64,000 bases of DNA from Arthrobacter crystallopoietes (GCF_002849715.1 NZ_CP018863.1:2790001-2854000), one strand, 5' to 3'; shown: positions 17,083 through 25,752, counted from the stretch's first letter. Notes: generated from the letters alone by a model not told the origin. A program made the numbers and translations.

Positions 17083-17103
17083 TAAATGAACGTTATTCAT
17101 TTA
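17083..17103. promoter_or_regulatory. Palindromic operator between tetR and putrescine oxidase genes
   Basis: TAAATGAA-CGTTA-TTCATTTA is a perfect 8-bp-arm inverted repeat. Its core AAATGAA-N5-TTCATTT is identical to the site at 2003-2021 upstream of aguBA. A TACAGT hexamer at 17072-17077 could be the -10 of the oxidase, placing the transcription start inside the operator. Confidence 0.65.
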
Positions 17104-17129
17104 TGTCGAACACACACGGGAGTGAAAGA

Positions 17130-18605
17130 GTGAACACCATGGAACGCGACGTCGTCATTATCGGCGCAGGGCCCTCCGGGCTGACGGCCGCCTGGGAGCT
17201 GAAGAAGGCCGGCCTGAGCGTTGCCGTGCTGGAAGCCCGCGACCGCGTCGGCGGCCGCACCTGGACGGACACCATCGACGGCGCCATGCTGGAAATCGGC
17301 GGCCAGTGGGTCTCGCCGGACCAGACTGCGCTGCTGGGGCTGCTGGACGAACTGGGCCTGGAAACGTTCCCGCGCTACCGCCACGGTGAGTCCATCTACA
17401 TCGGTCCGGACGCAAAGCGGCAGCGCTACACCGGCGAGATGTTCCCCGTCAGCGAGCAGACGCAGGCCGAAATGAACCGCCTGATCGGGATCCTGGACAC
17501 GCTCGCCGCGGAGGCCGGTCCCGAGGCGCCATGGACCCATCCGATGGCGCGGGAACTGGACACCATTTCCTTCCATCACTGGCTCCGCAAGCAGTCCAGC
17601 GACGAGGACGCCTGCAACAACATCGGCCTCTTCATCGCGGGCGGCATGCTGACCAAGCCCGCGCACTCCTTCTCCGCGCTGCAGGCCGTGCTGATGGCCG
17701 CCTCCGCCGGCTCCTTCAGCAACTTGGTCGATGACAATTTCATCCTCGACAAGCGCGTCATCGGCGGCATGCAGCAGGTGTCGGAACGACTCGCTGCAAA
17801 GCTGGGGGACGACGTCGTACTCAACAGCCCGGTGCGCACGCTGCGGTGGGCAGGGCAGGCGCCGGATGCCGCCACCGCTGCCGCGGATTCAACGCACGAC
17901 GGCGTGACCGCCATTTCGGATTCCGTCACCGTACGTGCCCGCTATGCAATCATGGCCGTGCCGCCGAACCTGTACTCGCGGGTCTCCTTCGAGCCGCCGC
18001 TGCCGCGCCGCCAGCACCAGATGCACCAGCACCAGTCGTTGGGCCTGGTCATCAAGATCCACGCCGTCTACGAGACTCCGTTCTGGCGTGAAGAGGGCCT
18101 CTCCGGCACTTGTTTCAGCCCGACCTCCGTGGTGCAGGAGGTCTACGACAACACGAATTACCAGGATCCGCGCGGCACCCTAGTCGGCTTCATCTCCGAT
18201 GAAAAGGCCGATGCCATGTTCGAGCTCAGTGTGGAGGACCGCAAGGCCGCCGTTTTGGGTGCGGTCGCAGAGTACCTCGGTCCGAAGGCGCTGGAGCCCG
18301 TGGTCTACTACGAATCCGACTGGGGTTCGGAGGAATGGACCCGCGGCGCCTATGCGGCCAGCTATGACCTGGGCGGGCTGCACCGCTACGGAAAGGACCA
18401 GCTCACGCCGGTCGGCCCGATCTACTGGTCTTGCTCGGACTTGGCTGCCGAGGGTTACCAGCATGTGGACGGGGCCGTCCGGATGGGACAGCAAACCGCC
18501 GCCCGGATCCTCGGCGCCGCTGAAACCGCAGGCACTGCCGCGGCCTCGGCGCCTGCCAGCACCGGTGCCGGCGAGCCTGCCGGGACTGCGCGCCACGGGG
18601 CGTGA
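17130..18605 (+). CDS. puo: Putrescine oxidase (FAD-dependent)
   Basis: It oxidises putrescine to 4-aminobutanal, ammonia and hydrogen peroxide. The flavin amine oxidase fold shows ERDVVIIGAGPSGLTAA near the N-terminus, EARDRVGGRTWT, EIGGQWVSPDQT, and GAVRMGQQTAARIL at the C-terminus. Long stretches such as ARELDTISFHHWLR and GGMLTKPAHSFSALQAV match what I recall of the Kocuria rosea (Micrococcus rubens) enzyme. I chose GTG 17130 because GGGAG lies 7 nt upstream; ATG 17103 is in frame but inside the operator, and ATG 17139 is also possible. A proline/alanine/glycine-rich tail ends the protein (about 491 residues). The next gene, for a stress protein, overlaps it. Confidence 0.92.
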   Translation: MNTMERDVVIIGAGPSGLTAAWELKKAGLSVAVLEARDRVGGRTWTDTIDGAMLEIGGQWVSPDQTALLGLLDELGLETFPRYRHGESIYIGPDAKRQRYTGEMFPVSEQTQAEMNRLIGILDTLAAEAGPEAPWTHPMARELDTISFHHWLRKQSSDEDACNNIGLFIAGGMLTKPAHSFSALQAVLMAASAGSFSNLVDDNFILDKRVIGGMQQVSERLAAKLGDDVVLNSPVRTLRWAGQAPDAATAAADSTHDGVTAISDSVTVRARYAIMAVPPNLYSRVSFEPPLPRRQHQMHQHQSLGLVIKIHAVYETPFWREEGLSGTCFSPTSVVQEVYDNTNYQDPRGTLVGFISDEKADAMFELSVEDRKAAVLGAVAEYLGPKALEPVVYYESDWGSEEWTRGAYAASYDLGGLHRYGKDQLTPVGPIYWSCSDLAAEGYQHVDGAVRMGQQTAARILGAAETAGTAAASAPASTGAGEPAGTARHGA

Positions 18606-19495
18606 GCAGCATGCGCAGGTACGTTGTCGGCTACACGGCCACCGAAAACGGCAGGGATGCGGTCAATCTGGCCGTGGCCCTGGCTCGCAGCCAGCAGGCC
18701 TCGCTGGATCTGGTCATGGTCCAATCGCCGGACTCGCCCTATGCCGGGACGTACCCGCCGTCGGACCGGGGCTACGAACGGATTCTTGCGGAGCAGCTCG
18801 ATCAGTGGCTGGCCGAAGGTCTATCACTGGTGCCCTATGACGTGACAGCGAAGGCCCATGTGTTCCAGGCCGAGTCAACCGCCGAGGGCCTGATCGAGGC
18901 CGCGCGCGAGTTCTCCGCAGCGGTGATCGTGGTGGGTGCTGCCCGCAGCAGTCTGCTGCGCCGGTTCAGCATCGGGAGCGTTGCCTCGGCACTGCTGCAC
19001 GCCGCCGACGTGCCGGTGGCGCTGGCGCCCAAGGGCTACCGGCGGCAGGAACTGATCACGCGCCTGACCTGCGGGATCGGAACCAGGCCCGGTGCCGACG
19101 ACGTCCTGCAGGCAGCAGTAGGGGCGGCGTCCTGGCGGTCGCTGCCGTTGCGGCTAGTGTCCCTGGTGGCCCTGGACCCGGACAATCCGGAAGCCGTCCG
19201 GGCCGCGGAAGCGAACATGGCCGAGCGTTTTGCCGCGGCTGCAGCACAGCTCCCGGGCAAGGTGACCCGGACCGTTGCCCCCGGCAAGACCATCGAGGAT
19301 GCCATTGACGGACTGGACTGGGACGAGGGCGAGCTGATGATAATCGGCTCCAGCCGGCTGGCCCGGAACAACCGCCTTTTCCTGGGGGCAACGGCCAACA
19401 AGGTGCTCCGGGCGCTGCCGGTGCCGATGGTCGTGGTGCCGCGCAACTACCGGTCGGACCGGACTGCACTGGCAGACACAAACAAGGATGGCTAG
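18602..19495 (+). CDS. Tandem-domain universal stress protein
   Basis: This 297-residue cytoplasmic protein has two UspA domains. The first (about 5-145) has VGAARSSLLRRFSIGSVASALL and the second (about 155-285) has GSSRLARNNRLFLGATANKVLR then VPMVVVP; both resemble the ATP-binding G-x2-G-x9-G(S/T) pattern only loosely. GTG 18602 overlaps the oxidase stop, so the two are co-translated. Its position suggests it eases stress from hydrogen peroxide or aldehyde made by the oxidase, or senses adenine nucleotides; this is inference. Confidence 0.85.
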   Translation: MSSMRRYVVGYTATENGRDAVNLAVALARSQQASLDLVMVQSPDSPYAGTYPPSDRGYERILAEQLDQWLAEGLSLVPYDVTAKAHVFQAESTAEGLIEAAREFSAAVIVVGAARSSLLRRFSIGSVASALLHAADVPVALAPKGYRRQELITRLTCGIGTRPGADDVLQAAVGAASWRSLPLRLVSLVALDPDNPEAVRAAEANMAERFAAAAAQLPGKVTRTVAPGKTIEDAIDGLDWDEGELMIIGSSRLARNNRLFLGATANKVLRALPVPMVVVPRNYRSDRTALADTNKDG

Positions 19496-19497
19496 CC

Positions 19498-21033
19498 ATG
19501 AGTGAATCCACCGGCACCCGCAGGGCATCCGGACTGAGCCGCAAGGGTCTGCAGGGCGGCTCGGTGGGGCTGCTTGGCGCCGTCGTTATTGGGGTTTCCT
19601 GCATTGCCCCGGCCTACACACTGACCGCGTCGCTGGGGCCAACCATTGCCGAGGTGGGGGTGCAGCTGCCGGCGATTTTCCTGGTCGGCTTCATCCCGAT
19701 GCTCCTGGTGGCGCTGGGCTACCGCGAGCTGAACAACGCGATGCCCGATTCCGGCACCTCGTTCACCTGGGCCACCCGCGCCTTCGGGCCGTGGGTAGGC
19801 TGGATGGGCGGCTGGGGGCTGGTCGCGGCGACCATCATTGTGCTCTCGAACCTAGCCGCCGTTGCGGTGGAATTCTTCTACCTGATGCTGGCGCAGGTCA
19901 CCGGTAATGCTGCGCTGGCTGCGCTGGCAGAGAACGTTCCGCTGAACATCGCCACCACCCTGGTGTTCATCGCGCTGGCCTGCTGGGTGTCCTACCGCGG
20001 CATGGAAACCACCAAGAAGCTGCAGTACGTCCTGGTCGGCTTCCAGCTGCTGGTGCTCGCCTGGTTCGCCGTCGCCGCCTTCGTCCATGTGGACAACGGG
20101 ACGGCCTTTGACGCCTCGGCCATCAGCGCCGAGTGGTTCAATCCGTTCGCGGTGGATTCCTTCTCGACCTTCGCGGCCGGCGTCTCGCTGTCCATCTTCA
20201 TCTACTGGGGCTGGGACGTCACGCTGACCATGAACGAAGAGACCAAGGACCCGGAGAAGACGCCGGGCCGGGCCGCTGCTGCCACCATTTTCGTGATCGT
20301 GGTGCTGTACATGCTCATGGCGCTGGCCGTGCTGAGCTTCGCGGGAATCGGGACCGAGGGCCTCGGCGCAGGTAATCCGGAAAACCAGGAAAGCATCTTC
20401 GCGGCCCTGGCCGGACCGGTGATGGGTCCGTTCGCCATCCTGATGTCGCTGGCCGTGCTGAGCAGTTCCGCGGCTTCGCTGCAGTCGACCTTCGTGTCCC
20501 CGGCACGCACCATGCTGGCCATGGGCCATTACCGCGCCCTGCCGGCAAGCTACGGGCGGATCAGCCCACGCTTCAAGTCCCCGGGCTACGCCACGGTGGC
20601 CGCGGCCATCGCTGCCGGAGCGTTCTATGCGGTCACGCGGGTGCTGTCCGAGAATGCCCTCTGGGACACCATCACGGCGCTGGGCATGATGATCTGTTTC
20701 TACTATGGCGTCACCGCGCTGGCCTGCGTCTGGTATTTCCGGGCCGAAGCGTTCGCCGGCGCCCGGAACTTCTTCTTCAAGTTCCTCTCGCCGCTGCTCG
20801 GCGGGATCATCCTGCTGGTGATGTTCTTCCAGACCGCCAAGGACTCGCTGGCTCCGGCCTACGGCTCCGGCTCATCGGTGGGAGGCGTCGGCCTGGTCTT
20901 CATCCTCGGCTGCGGCGTAATCCTGCTCGGCGCGGTGCTGATGTTCGTGATGTACAAGCGGCACCCGGGCTTCTTCCGGGGCGAGACCCTGCGCCGCGGA
21001 ACCGCTGCCGACGATGCGGGTCAGCGGGTCTGA
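19498..21033 (+). CDS. APC-superfamily amino acid/amine permease
   Basis: This 511-residue integral membrane transporter has about 12 hydrophobic helices. The first begins LLGAVVIGVSCIAPAYTLTASLGP, the typical helix 1 unwound segment of APC carriers. MPDSGTSFTWATRAFGPWVGW is the conserved loop and helix 3 region. It starts 2 bp after the stress-protein stop and closes the oxidase operon, so it probably imports putrescine or a related amine, or exports a product. Substrate cannot be told from sequence alone. Its 3' end overlaps the convergent LapA-domain gene by 13 bp. Confidence 0.87.
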   Translation: MSESTGTRRASGLSRKGLQGGSVGLLGAVVIGVSCIAPAYTLTASLGPTIAEVGVQLPAIFLVGFIPMLLVALGYRELNNAMPDSGTSFTWATRAFGPWVGWMGGWGLVAATIIVLSNLAAVAVEFFYLMLAQVTGNAALAALAENVPLNIATTLVFIALACWVSYRGMETTKKLQYVLVGFQLLVLAWFAVAAFVHVDNGTAFDASAISAEWFNPFAVDSFSTFAAGVSLSIFIYWGWDVTLTMNEETKDPEKTPGRAAAATIFVIVVLYMLMALAVLSFAGIGTEGLGAGNPENQESIFAALAGPVMGPFAILMSLAVLSSSAASLQSTFVSPARTMLAMGHYRALPASYGRISPRFKSPGYATVAAAIAAGAFYAVTRVLSENALWDTITALGMMICFYYGVTALACVWYFRAEAFAGARNFFFKFLSPLLGGIILLVMFFQTAKDSLAPAYGSGSSVGGVGLVFILGCGVILLGAVLMFVMYKRHPGFFRGETLRRGTAADDAGQRV

Positions 21034-21497
21034 TTCCGCTTCCGCTTCCGGTCCTTGTGTGCAACGGCCCGAAGCTGGATGATCCGGGCGGCACCGGCCA
21101 TGGCAGTCAGCAGTCCGCCGCCGACGGCCGCTACGAACAGGGCCAGGCCCAGGTTGACCGTGCCTTCGAAGCCGAAGTATCGCAGCGTGACCTGGTCCTG
21201 GTTCTGGGCGATGAAGATGATCAGCAGCACCAGCAGAATCAGGCCCGCCACCGTGGCCGTCCAGATCATGCCGGCCCGGGTTATCCGCGGCTTGTCCTCG
21301 ACGTCCCTGTCCGCCGGCTCGGGCCGCTTGGGTTCGTCCTTCCCGGCTTTGCCCTTCTCCTTCCCGGTTTTCCCCTTCGGCACCACTGCACCGCCGGAAG
21401 CACCGGAAGCGCCGGAAGCGTCGGGCTTTGCGGGTTCCTTGTGCCCGGACTCTTCGCGGGCGGGAATGTTATCGGGCGTGCGCGGATCGGAGGCCAT
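21021..21497 (-). CDS. LapA-domain (DUF1049) membrane protein
   Basis: This 158-residue protein starts at ATG 21495-21497. The first 80 residues are polar, rich in Lys, Glu, Pro and Gly-Ala-Ser repeats. They are followed by two hydrophobic helices with the LapA-domain signature FIAQNQDQVTLRYFGFEGTV between them, and a basic tail. In other bacteria LapA/YciS-type proteins act in envelope assembly; the role in this lineage is unknown. It overlaps the convergent permease gene at the 3' end. Confidence 0.75.
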   Translation of the reverse strand: MASDPRTPDNIPAREESGHKEPAKPDASGASGASGGAVVPKGKTGKEKGKAGKDEPKRPEPADRDVEDKPRITRAGMIWTATVAGLILLVLLIIFIAQNQDQVTLRYFGFEGTVNLGLALFVAAVGGGLLTAMAGAARIIQLRAVAHKDRKRKRNQTR

Positions 21498-21800
21498 GGT
21501 TTCTCTCTTCTCTTGGCAGCAGTCTCGCCGCAAAACGGCGGTTGTCCTTCAGCATAGGCCCGCCCGCACTCCACCGTCAGGAGCGGCAGGCAGATCGGCA
21601 GCGGTTAGCACGAAGGGGATCGGCGCTGCTCGGGATAGTCGGGATCAGGATCATCGCCGCGAAAGGAGGCTGGCCGCCGTCGTAATTCCAGTGAAGCACT
21701 CCGGCACCCGACGGAACAGGACCTCCGGTTGGCAACACGCATCTGGGCCGGATGCAACAGCGCGTCGTGGCCCTCAGCCCGGAGACATTAGGCTAATGCC
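21498..21800. other. 303-bp intergenic region without a gene
   Basis: It contains the promoter region of the divergent LapA-domain and IclR genes. I see no coding frame with a ribosome site, no RNA gene, and no strong inverted repeat. Confidence 0.5.
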
Positions 21801-22454
21801 ATGCCCTCTACCGAGACCTCCACTAGTAACAGAATGCTTGAACGGATCGCCGCGATCCTGGATGCTGTGGACGGCACTTCAGCTTCTGCCAGTGAACTCG
21901 CCCGCAGAACCGGACTTTCGGTATCAACTTCCCACCGGCTGGCGCTATCGATGGTGGAATACGGCTTCCTGCGCCGTAACGAAAGCGGCGGCTTCCAGTT
22001 AGGCCATCGATTTGTCCGTACCGCGTTGGAGAATGCGGCGCTGCCGGTTTTGACCGAATTGCGCGATACCACGGGGGAGACCGCCCAGCTGTGGATCCGC
22101 CGCGGGGATGAACGTATTTGCCAGCTGAGCGTTGACAGCCAGCATGAGCTGAAGGCGACCCTGCCGGAGGGGGCGCGCCTGGCGTTACCGGCAGGATCGA
22201 GCGGACGGCTCCTGGCGAGGGAGGGTGAGGCCATGGAGGAACTGGAGGCAAAGGGCTGGGTCGAATCCGTGGGGAGGAGAACGCCCGGTCTTGGCTCGGT
22301 GAGTGCGCCGGTGCTGTCACGGAACCAGATAATTGCCACGATCTGCCTAGCCATGCCGCTGAGCCGCATCAAGGAATCACCCGGCTCGGACTTCGGTACA
22401 GCAGTGAAGCAGGCTGCCCACCGGATAGAAGCCGATCTCGCACAAGCCCAGTAA
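21801..22454 (+). CDS. IclR-family transcriptional regulator (short)
   Basis: This 217-residue protein has an N-terminal winged helix (about residues 10-65, with ASELARRTGLSVSTSHRLALSM) and an effector domain including LWIRRGDERICQLSVDS and PAGSSGRLL. It is about 30 residues shorter than typical IclR proteins, with little sequence between the two domains. The gene is followed by a strong terminator, then a promoter with two small palindromes before the CoA-transferase/lyase operon, which it likely controls. Effector unknown; a hydroxy- or dicarboxylic acid is plausible. Confidence 0.85.
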   Translation: MPSTETSTSNRMLERIAAILDAVDGTSASASELARRTGLSVSTSHRLALSMVEYGFLRRNESGGFQLGHRFVRTALENAALPVLTELRDTTGETAQLWIRRGDERICQLSVDSQHELKATLPEGARLALPAGSSGRLLAREGEAMEELEAKGWVESVGRRTPGLGSVSAPVLSRNQIIATICLAMPLSRIKESPGSDFGTAVKQAAHRIEADLAQAQ

Positions 22455-22488
22455 CGGTAACTCGGGCCCGCGCCATCCCTCACTACGC

Positions 22489-22518
22489 AGCCCCCTGGAG
22501 ATTTTTCTCCAGGGGGCT
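22489..22518 (+). terminator. Intrinsic terminator of the iclR gene
   Basis: A perfect 13-bp stem (22489-22501 with 22506-22518) encloses a TTTT loop; the arms contain CCCCCTGGAGA and TCTCCAGGGGG. There is no long U-run after it. The last two bases overlap the -35 box of the next promoter. Confidence 0.8.
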
Positions 22519-22546
22519 TGTGGTGGTGGCGATCGCTTGCTACACT
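22518..22546 (+). promoter_or_regulatory. Promoter of the CoA-transferase/lyase operon
   Basis: TTGTGG (22518-22523) and TACACT (22541-22546) are spaced by exactly 17 bp. The predicted transcription start, about 22553, falls just before the palindromes at 22556-22584. Confidence 0.6.
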
Positions 22547-22555
22547 CTTCCCGCC

Positions 22556-22584
22556 AAGTGGTAGCCACTTCCCATTTGATGGGA
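22556..22584. promoter_or_regulatory. Two adjacent palindromes, candidate IclR operator
   Basis: AAGTGG-TAG-CCACTT (22556-22570) and TCCCAT-TTG-ATGGGA (22570-22584) are both perfect 6-bp-arm repeats with a 3-bp centre, sharing one base. They start directly downstream of the predicted transcription start. Binding by the adjacent IclR protein is inference. Confidence 0.5.
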
Positions 22585-22628
22585 GTCGAGCCGGCCGAAA
22601 AACCGGGAAGTCGAAGAAAGCAGGCATT

Positions 22629-23867
22629 GTGACTGAGAATCTGCGGATCGAGGACAACTCCCTCCCGCTCGAAGGAATCCGGGTGCTGGAACTCGGCAAC
22701 TTTATCGCCGCTCCCTTCGCCGCCCGGCTGTTCGGCGACTTCGGTGCCGAGGTGATCAAGATCGAGCGGCCCAACGGCGGAGATGAACTGCGCGACTGGC
22801 GCAAGTCCCGCGGGCAGACCTCCATGCTGTTCCGCACCCTCGGCCGCAACAAGAAGTCGGTCACCCTGGACCTGCGCTCCGAAGCCGGCCAGGAAGCAGT
22901 CAAGAAGATTGCGGCACAATGCGACGTCGTCATCGAGAACTTCCGTCCGGGCACCTTGGAAAAGTGGGGGCTGGGACCGGACGTGCTCACCGAGCTGAAC
23001 CCCGACGTTGTTATTGTCCGGATCTCGGGCTACGGCCAGACCGGCCCCTACAAGAACCGCGCCGGCTTCGGCAGTTCGGCGGAGTCATTCGGCGGCCTGC
23101 GCTACATCACCGGCGAGCCGGACCGGCCGGCCGGCCGTGCCGCCGCCAGCATGGGCGACACCGTGGCCGGGCTGTACGGCGTCATCGGCGCGCTGATGCT
23201 GATGCTGCAGAAAGCCCAGGGAATCAAGCACACCGGCCCGCAGACGGTCGACGTCGCACTCTACGAAGGAGTGTTCAGCCTGCTCGAGTCCCTGGTGCCG
23301 GACTACGACGCCTACGGCATGGTCCGCAAGCGCACCGGCGGAGCCCTCCCCGGCGTCGTCCCCACCGGATCCTACCTGTGCGCTGACGGGCTCGAGGTGG
23401 TGATCGGGGGTAATTCCAACTCCGTGTTCATGCGCCTGATGAAGGCGATTGGCCGCGAGGACCTGGCCGCCGACGAGTCGCTGTTGACCACTGAGACCCG
23501 CGGCGCCCGCGAGGAAGAACTCAACGGAGCCATCTCGGCCTGGACCGGCAGCTACCCGCTGGCCGAGGTGCTGGACCTGCTCGACGCCGCCGGCGTTCCG
23601 GCCGGGCCCGTGTACGATGCGCCGAGCATCGCCGAGGACAAGCATTACCTCGCCCGCGGCATGATCCAGACCCACGAAGTGGTGGTCGAGGACAAGCCCG
23701 AAAAGGTGCGCTTCCCCGGGGTCGTGCCCAAGATCCCCGGCCACGAAGGCCGCGTCCAGTGGATCGGCCCGGAGCTGGGCGAACACACCGAGGAAGTGCT
23801 GCGCGATCTGGTGGGGCTGGACCCGGAACAGATCGCCGGCTTTACCGGTGCGGAGGTGAAGGCATGA
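22629..23867 (+). CDS. CaiB/BaiF (family III) CoA-transferase
   Basis: This 412-residue enzyme transfers CoA between carboxylic acids. It has the family N-terminus GIRVLELGNFIAAPFAARLFGDFGAEVIKIE in shortened form (LELGNFIAAP, DFGAEVIKIERP), ENFRPGTLEKWGLG, and RISGYGQTGPY; the catalytic Asp is in AASMGDTVAGLYG. The start GTG 22629 follows GAAAGCAGG; an earlier in-frame start would lie in the terminator. The gene overlaps the lyase gene by 4 bp. The pair suggests activation of a branched hydroxy-acid such as a 3-hydroxy-3-methylglutarate analogue, followed by cleavage. The exact substrate is unknown. Confidence 0.87.
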   Translation: MTENLRIEDNSLPLEGIRVLELGNFIAAPFAARLFGDFGAEVIKIERPNGGDELRDWRKSRGQTSMLFRTLGRNKKSVTLDLRSEAGQEAVKKIAAQCDVVIENFRPGTLEKWGLGPDVLTELNPDVVIVRISGYGQTGPYKNRAGFGSSAESFGGLRYITGEPDRPAGRAAASMGDTVAGLYGVIGALMLMLQKAQGIKHTGPQTVDVALYEGVFSLLESLVPDYDAYGMVRKRTGGALPGVVPTGSYLCADGLEVVIGGNSNSVFMRLMKAIGREDLAADESLLTTETRGAREEELNGAISAWTGSYPLAEVLDLLDAAGVPAGPVYDAPSIAEDKHYLARGMIQTHEVVVEDKPEKVRFPGVVPKIPGHEGRVQWIGPELGEHTEEVLRDLVGLDPEQIAGFTGAEVKA

Positions 23868-24742
23868 AGGTCCGCATCACCGATGTCTTCCTGCGCGACG
23901 GGCTGCAGGACGAGGAGGTCATCGTCTCTACCGCCGACAAGCTCGCCGTCGCCGAGGCCCTGGTGGCTGCCGGCGTTGACCGGATCGAGGCGGGCTCTTT
24001 TGTGAACCCGAAAAAGGTCCCGCAGATGGCCGACGCTGCGGCAGTCTTCACCTGGCTGCCCGCCGCTCCCGGCGTGGACTATACGGTACTGGCGCTTAAC
24101 GGCAAGGGTGTCGCCCGCGCAGCCGAAGCCGGCGTGAAAAACGTCCAGGTGGTGACCTCGGCCAGCCAAGCGCACAGCAGCGCCAATGCCGGCCAGGGCA
24201 TCGAGTCCGCGCTGGCAAGCCTGGGCGAGGAAGTTGCCCGGCACCCGGAGATGAACTTCTTCGCCGGAATTTCCACTGCCTTCACATGTCCCTTTGAGGG
24301 CGACATTGACCCCGCACATCTGCTGCGTGTGGTCCGGGCCTTCAAGGCGATGGGAATAACCACCGTTGGACTGGCGGACACCCTGGGCACCACGCCCACG
24401 GATCGGCTGATGGCCAGCCTCGGCTACGTCCGCGAGCATGAACCGGAGCTCGAATACTACCTGCACCTGCACAATGCCCACGGCCAGGCCCTGGCAACGG
24501 TCAGTGCCGCCGTCGACGCCGGAATCACGAATTTCGACAGCGCGCTCGGTGGCTACGGCGGATGTCCGTTCGCCCCGGGCGCCCATGGCAACATCGACAC
24601 CCAGGAACTGGTCCGGCACCTGCACGCCTCCGGCTATGAAACCGGCATCGACGAGCAGCTGCTCGCAGAGGCCGTCCGGCTGGCACGCGAGGTGGTCGCG
24701 AAGTCACCGGCACTGGAACAGAAGCCCGCGGCTACCCGCTAG
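23864..24742 (+). CDS. Hydroxymethylglutaryl-CoA lyase-like enzyme
   Basis: This 292-residue TIM-barrel lyase of the HMGL family cleaves a 3-hydroxy-acyl-CoA to acetyl-CoA or a similar fragment and a ketone or keto acid. Family motifs are VFLRDGLQDE at the N-terminus (metal-binding Asp), YLHLHNAHGQALA (metal-binding His pair), and GGYGGCPFAPGAHGNIDTQ with the conserved loop Cys. LALNGKG replaces the common PNLKG. Start ATG 23864 overlaps the transferase stop (ATGA). Substrates other than HMG-CoA, such as citramalyl- or other hydroxy-dicarboxylyl-CoA, are possible because of the neighbouring CoA-transferase. Confidence 0.85.
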   Translation: MKVRITDVFLRDGLQDEEVIVSTADKLAVAEALVAAGVDRIEAGSFVNPKKVPQMADAAAVFTWLPAAPGVDYTVLALNGKGVARAAEAGVKNVQVVTSASQAHSSANAGQGIESALASLGEEVARHPEMNFFAGISTAFTCPFEGDIDPAHLLRVVRAFKAMGITTVGLADTLGTTPTDRLMASLGYVREHEPELEYYLHLHNAHGQALATVSAAVDAGITNFDSALGGYGGCPFAPGAHGNIDTQELVRHLHASGYETGIDEQLLAEAVRLAREVVAKSPALEQKPAATR

Positions 24743-24834
24743 CCATCCCGCAGCAACAACATGCTGACGGAAAATTTCGGCGGGCCGGGCCAGCCTCCTT
24801 TCGGTACAGTGGCACCAACGCAAGGAGGAGCGCC

Positions 24835-25737
24835 ATGTCAGACGAACCGGAATTTACCGCCGCCTCGGTCGCGGAGCTGGCCCAGGAACACGGGCTGGAC
24901 ATTGATTCCACCAGTGTCACTTTCAACGAGGCCGGTCTGGACTACCTCGTGGCGTTCGCCGTCGCCAGGGGCAACAAGCACTGGGTCCTGCGCATCCCGC
25001 GCCGGCCGGACGTCTCCGCCAAAATTGCCGACGAAGCCAAAATCCTCAAGCTGGTCAAAGGCAAGCTCTCCGCCGCCGTGCCGGACTGGCGGATCCGCAG
25101 CCGCACGCTGATCGCGTACCCGGCGCTGCCGGGGGAGCCGGGCCTGACGGTGGAGGACGGCCAGCCGGTCTGGCATTTCGACCGCGAATCGCCGACCTAC
25201 TGCGCCTCGCTGGGCCGGCTGATTGCCCAGCTGCACCGGATCGACGCCGAGCAGGCCCACGCCGCCGGCATTCCCACGCTGACCCCGGAAGAAGTGCGCG
25301 AGGAATGGCGCACCAACCTGGCGAAGGTGGAGGCCGAATTCCAGATTGCCGATGCTCTGTTGGACCGCTGGAACGCCTGGCTGGCCGAGGACAGCTACTG
25401 GCCGGACTTCACCGTCTTCACCCACGGAGAGCTCTACCCGGCACACCTGCTGCTGGACGAAAACGCCGAAATCCGTTCCGTCCTCGACTGGACCACGGCC
25501 AAGGTGGCGGACCCGGCGCTGGACTTTATGTTCCAGCACATGGTCTCCACCCCGGAGGCTTTCGACCTCACCGTCCGCAGTTATCTTGACGACGGCGGAC
25601 GCGTGCCACCGCGGCTGGCCGACCAATGCGCGGAGCTCATAGCCGCGGCACCGATCAGCTACGGCGTGTATGCGATGACAACCGGGAATCCGGACCATCA
25701 GGCGGCGGCGGCCGCGCAGTTGAACCCGGCGGACTAA
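24835..25737 (+). CDS. Macrolide 2'-phosphotransferase-like kinase (APH fold)
   Basis: This 300-residue cytoplasmic kinase resembles Mph proteins that phosphorylate the 2'-OH of macrolides. The N-lobe has HWVLRIPRRPDV with the ATP-site Lys/Arg region. The catalytic loop reads FTHGELYPAHLLLD and the metal-binding motif is VLDWTTAKVADPALDF, both closest to Mph-type kinases. The loop has Glu in HGE where most APH-fold kinases have the catalytic Asp in HGD. Start ATG 24835 has AAGGAGG upstream. The gene stands alone between the lyase and MSMEG_6728-type genes with no mobile element, so it is probably an intrinsic gene; resistance activity is unproven. Confidence 0.8.
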   Translation: MSDEPEFTAASVAELAQEHGLDIDSTSVTFNEAGLDYLVAFAVARGNKHWVLRIPRRPDVSAKIADEAKILKLVKGKLSAAVPDWRIRSRTLIAYPALPGEPGLTVEDGQPVWHFDRESPTYCASLGRLIAQLHRIDAEQAHAAGIPTLTPEEVREEWRTNLAKVEAEFQIADALLDRWNAWLAEDSYWPDFTVFTHGELYPAHLLLDENAEIRSVLDWTTAKVADPALDFMFQHMVSTPEAFDLTVRSYLDDGGRVPPRLADQCAELIAAAPISYGVYAMTTGNPDHQAAAAAQLNPAD

Positions 25738-25752
25738 CAGGCCTCCGGCGGA

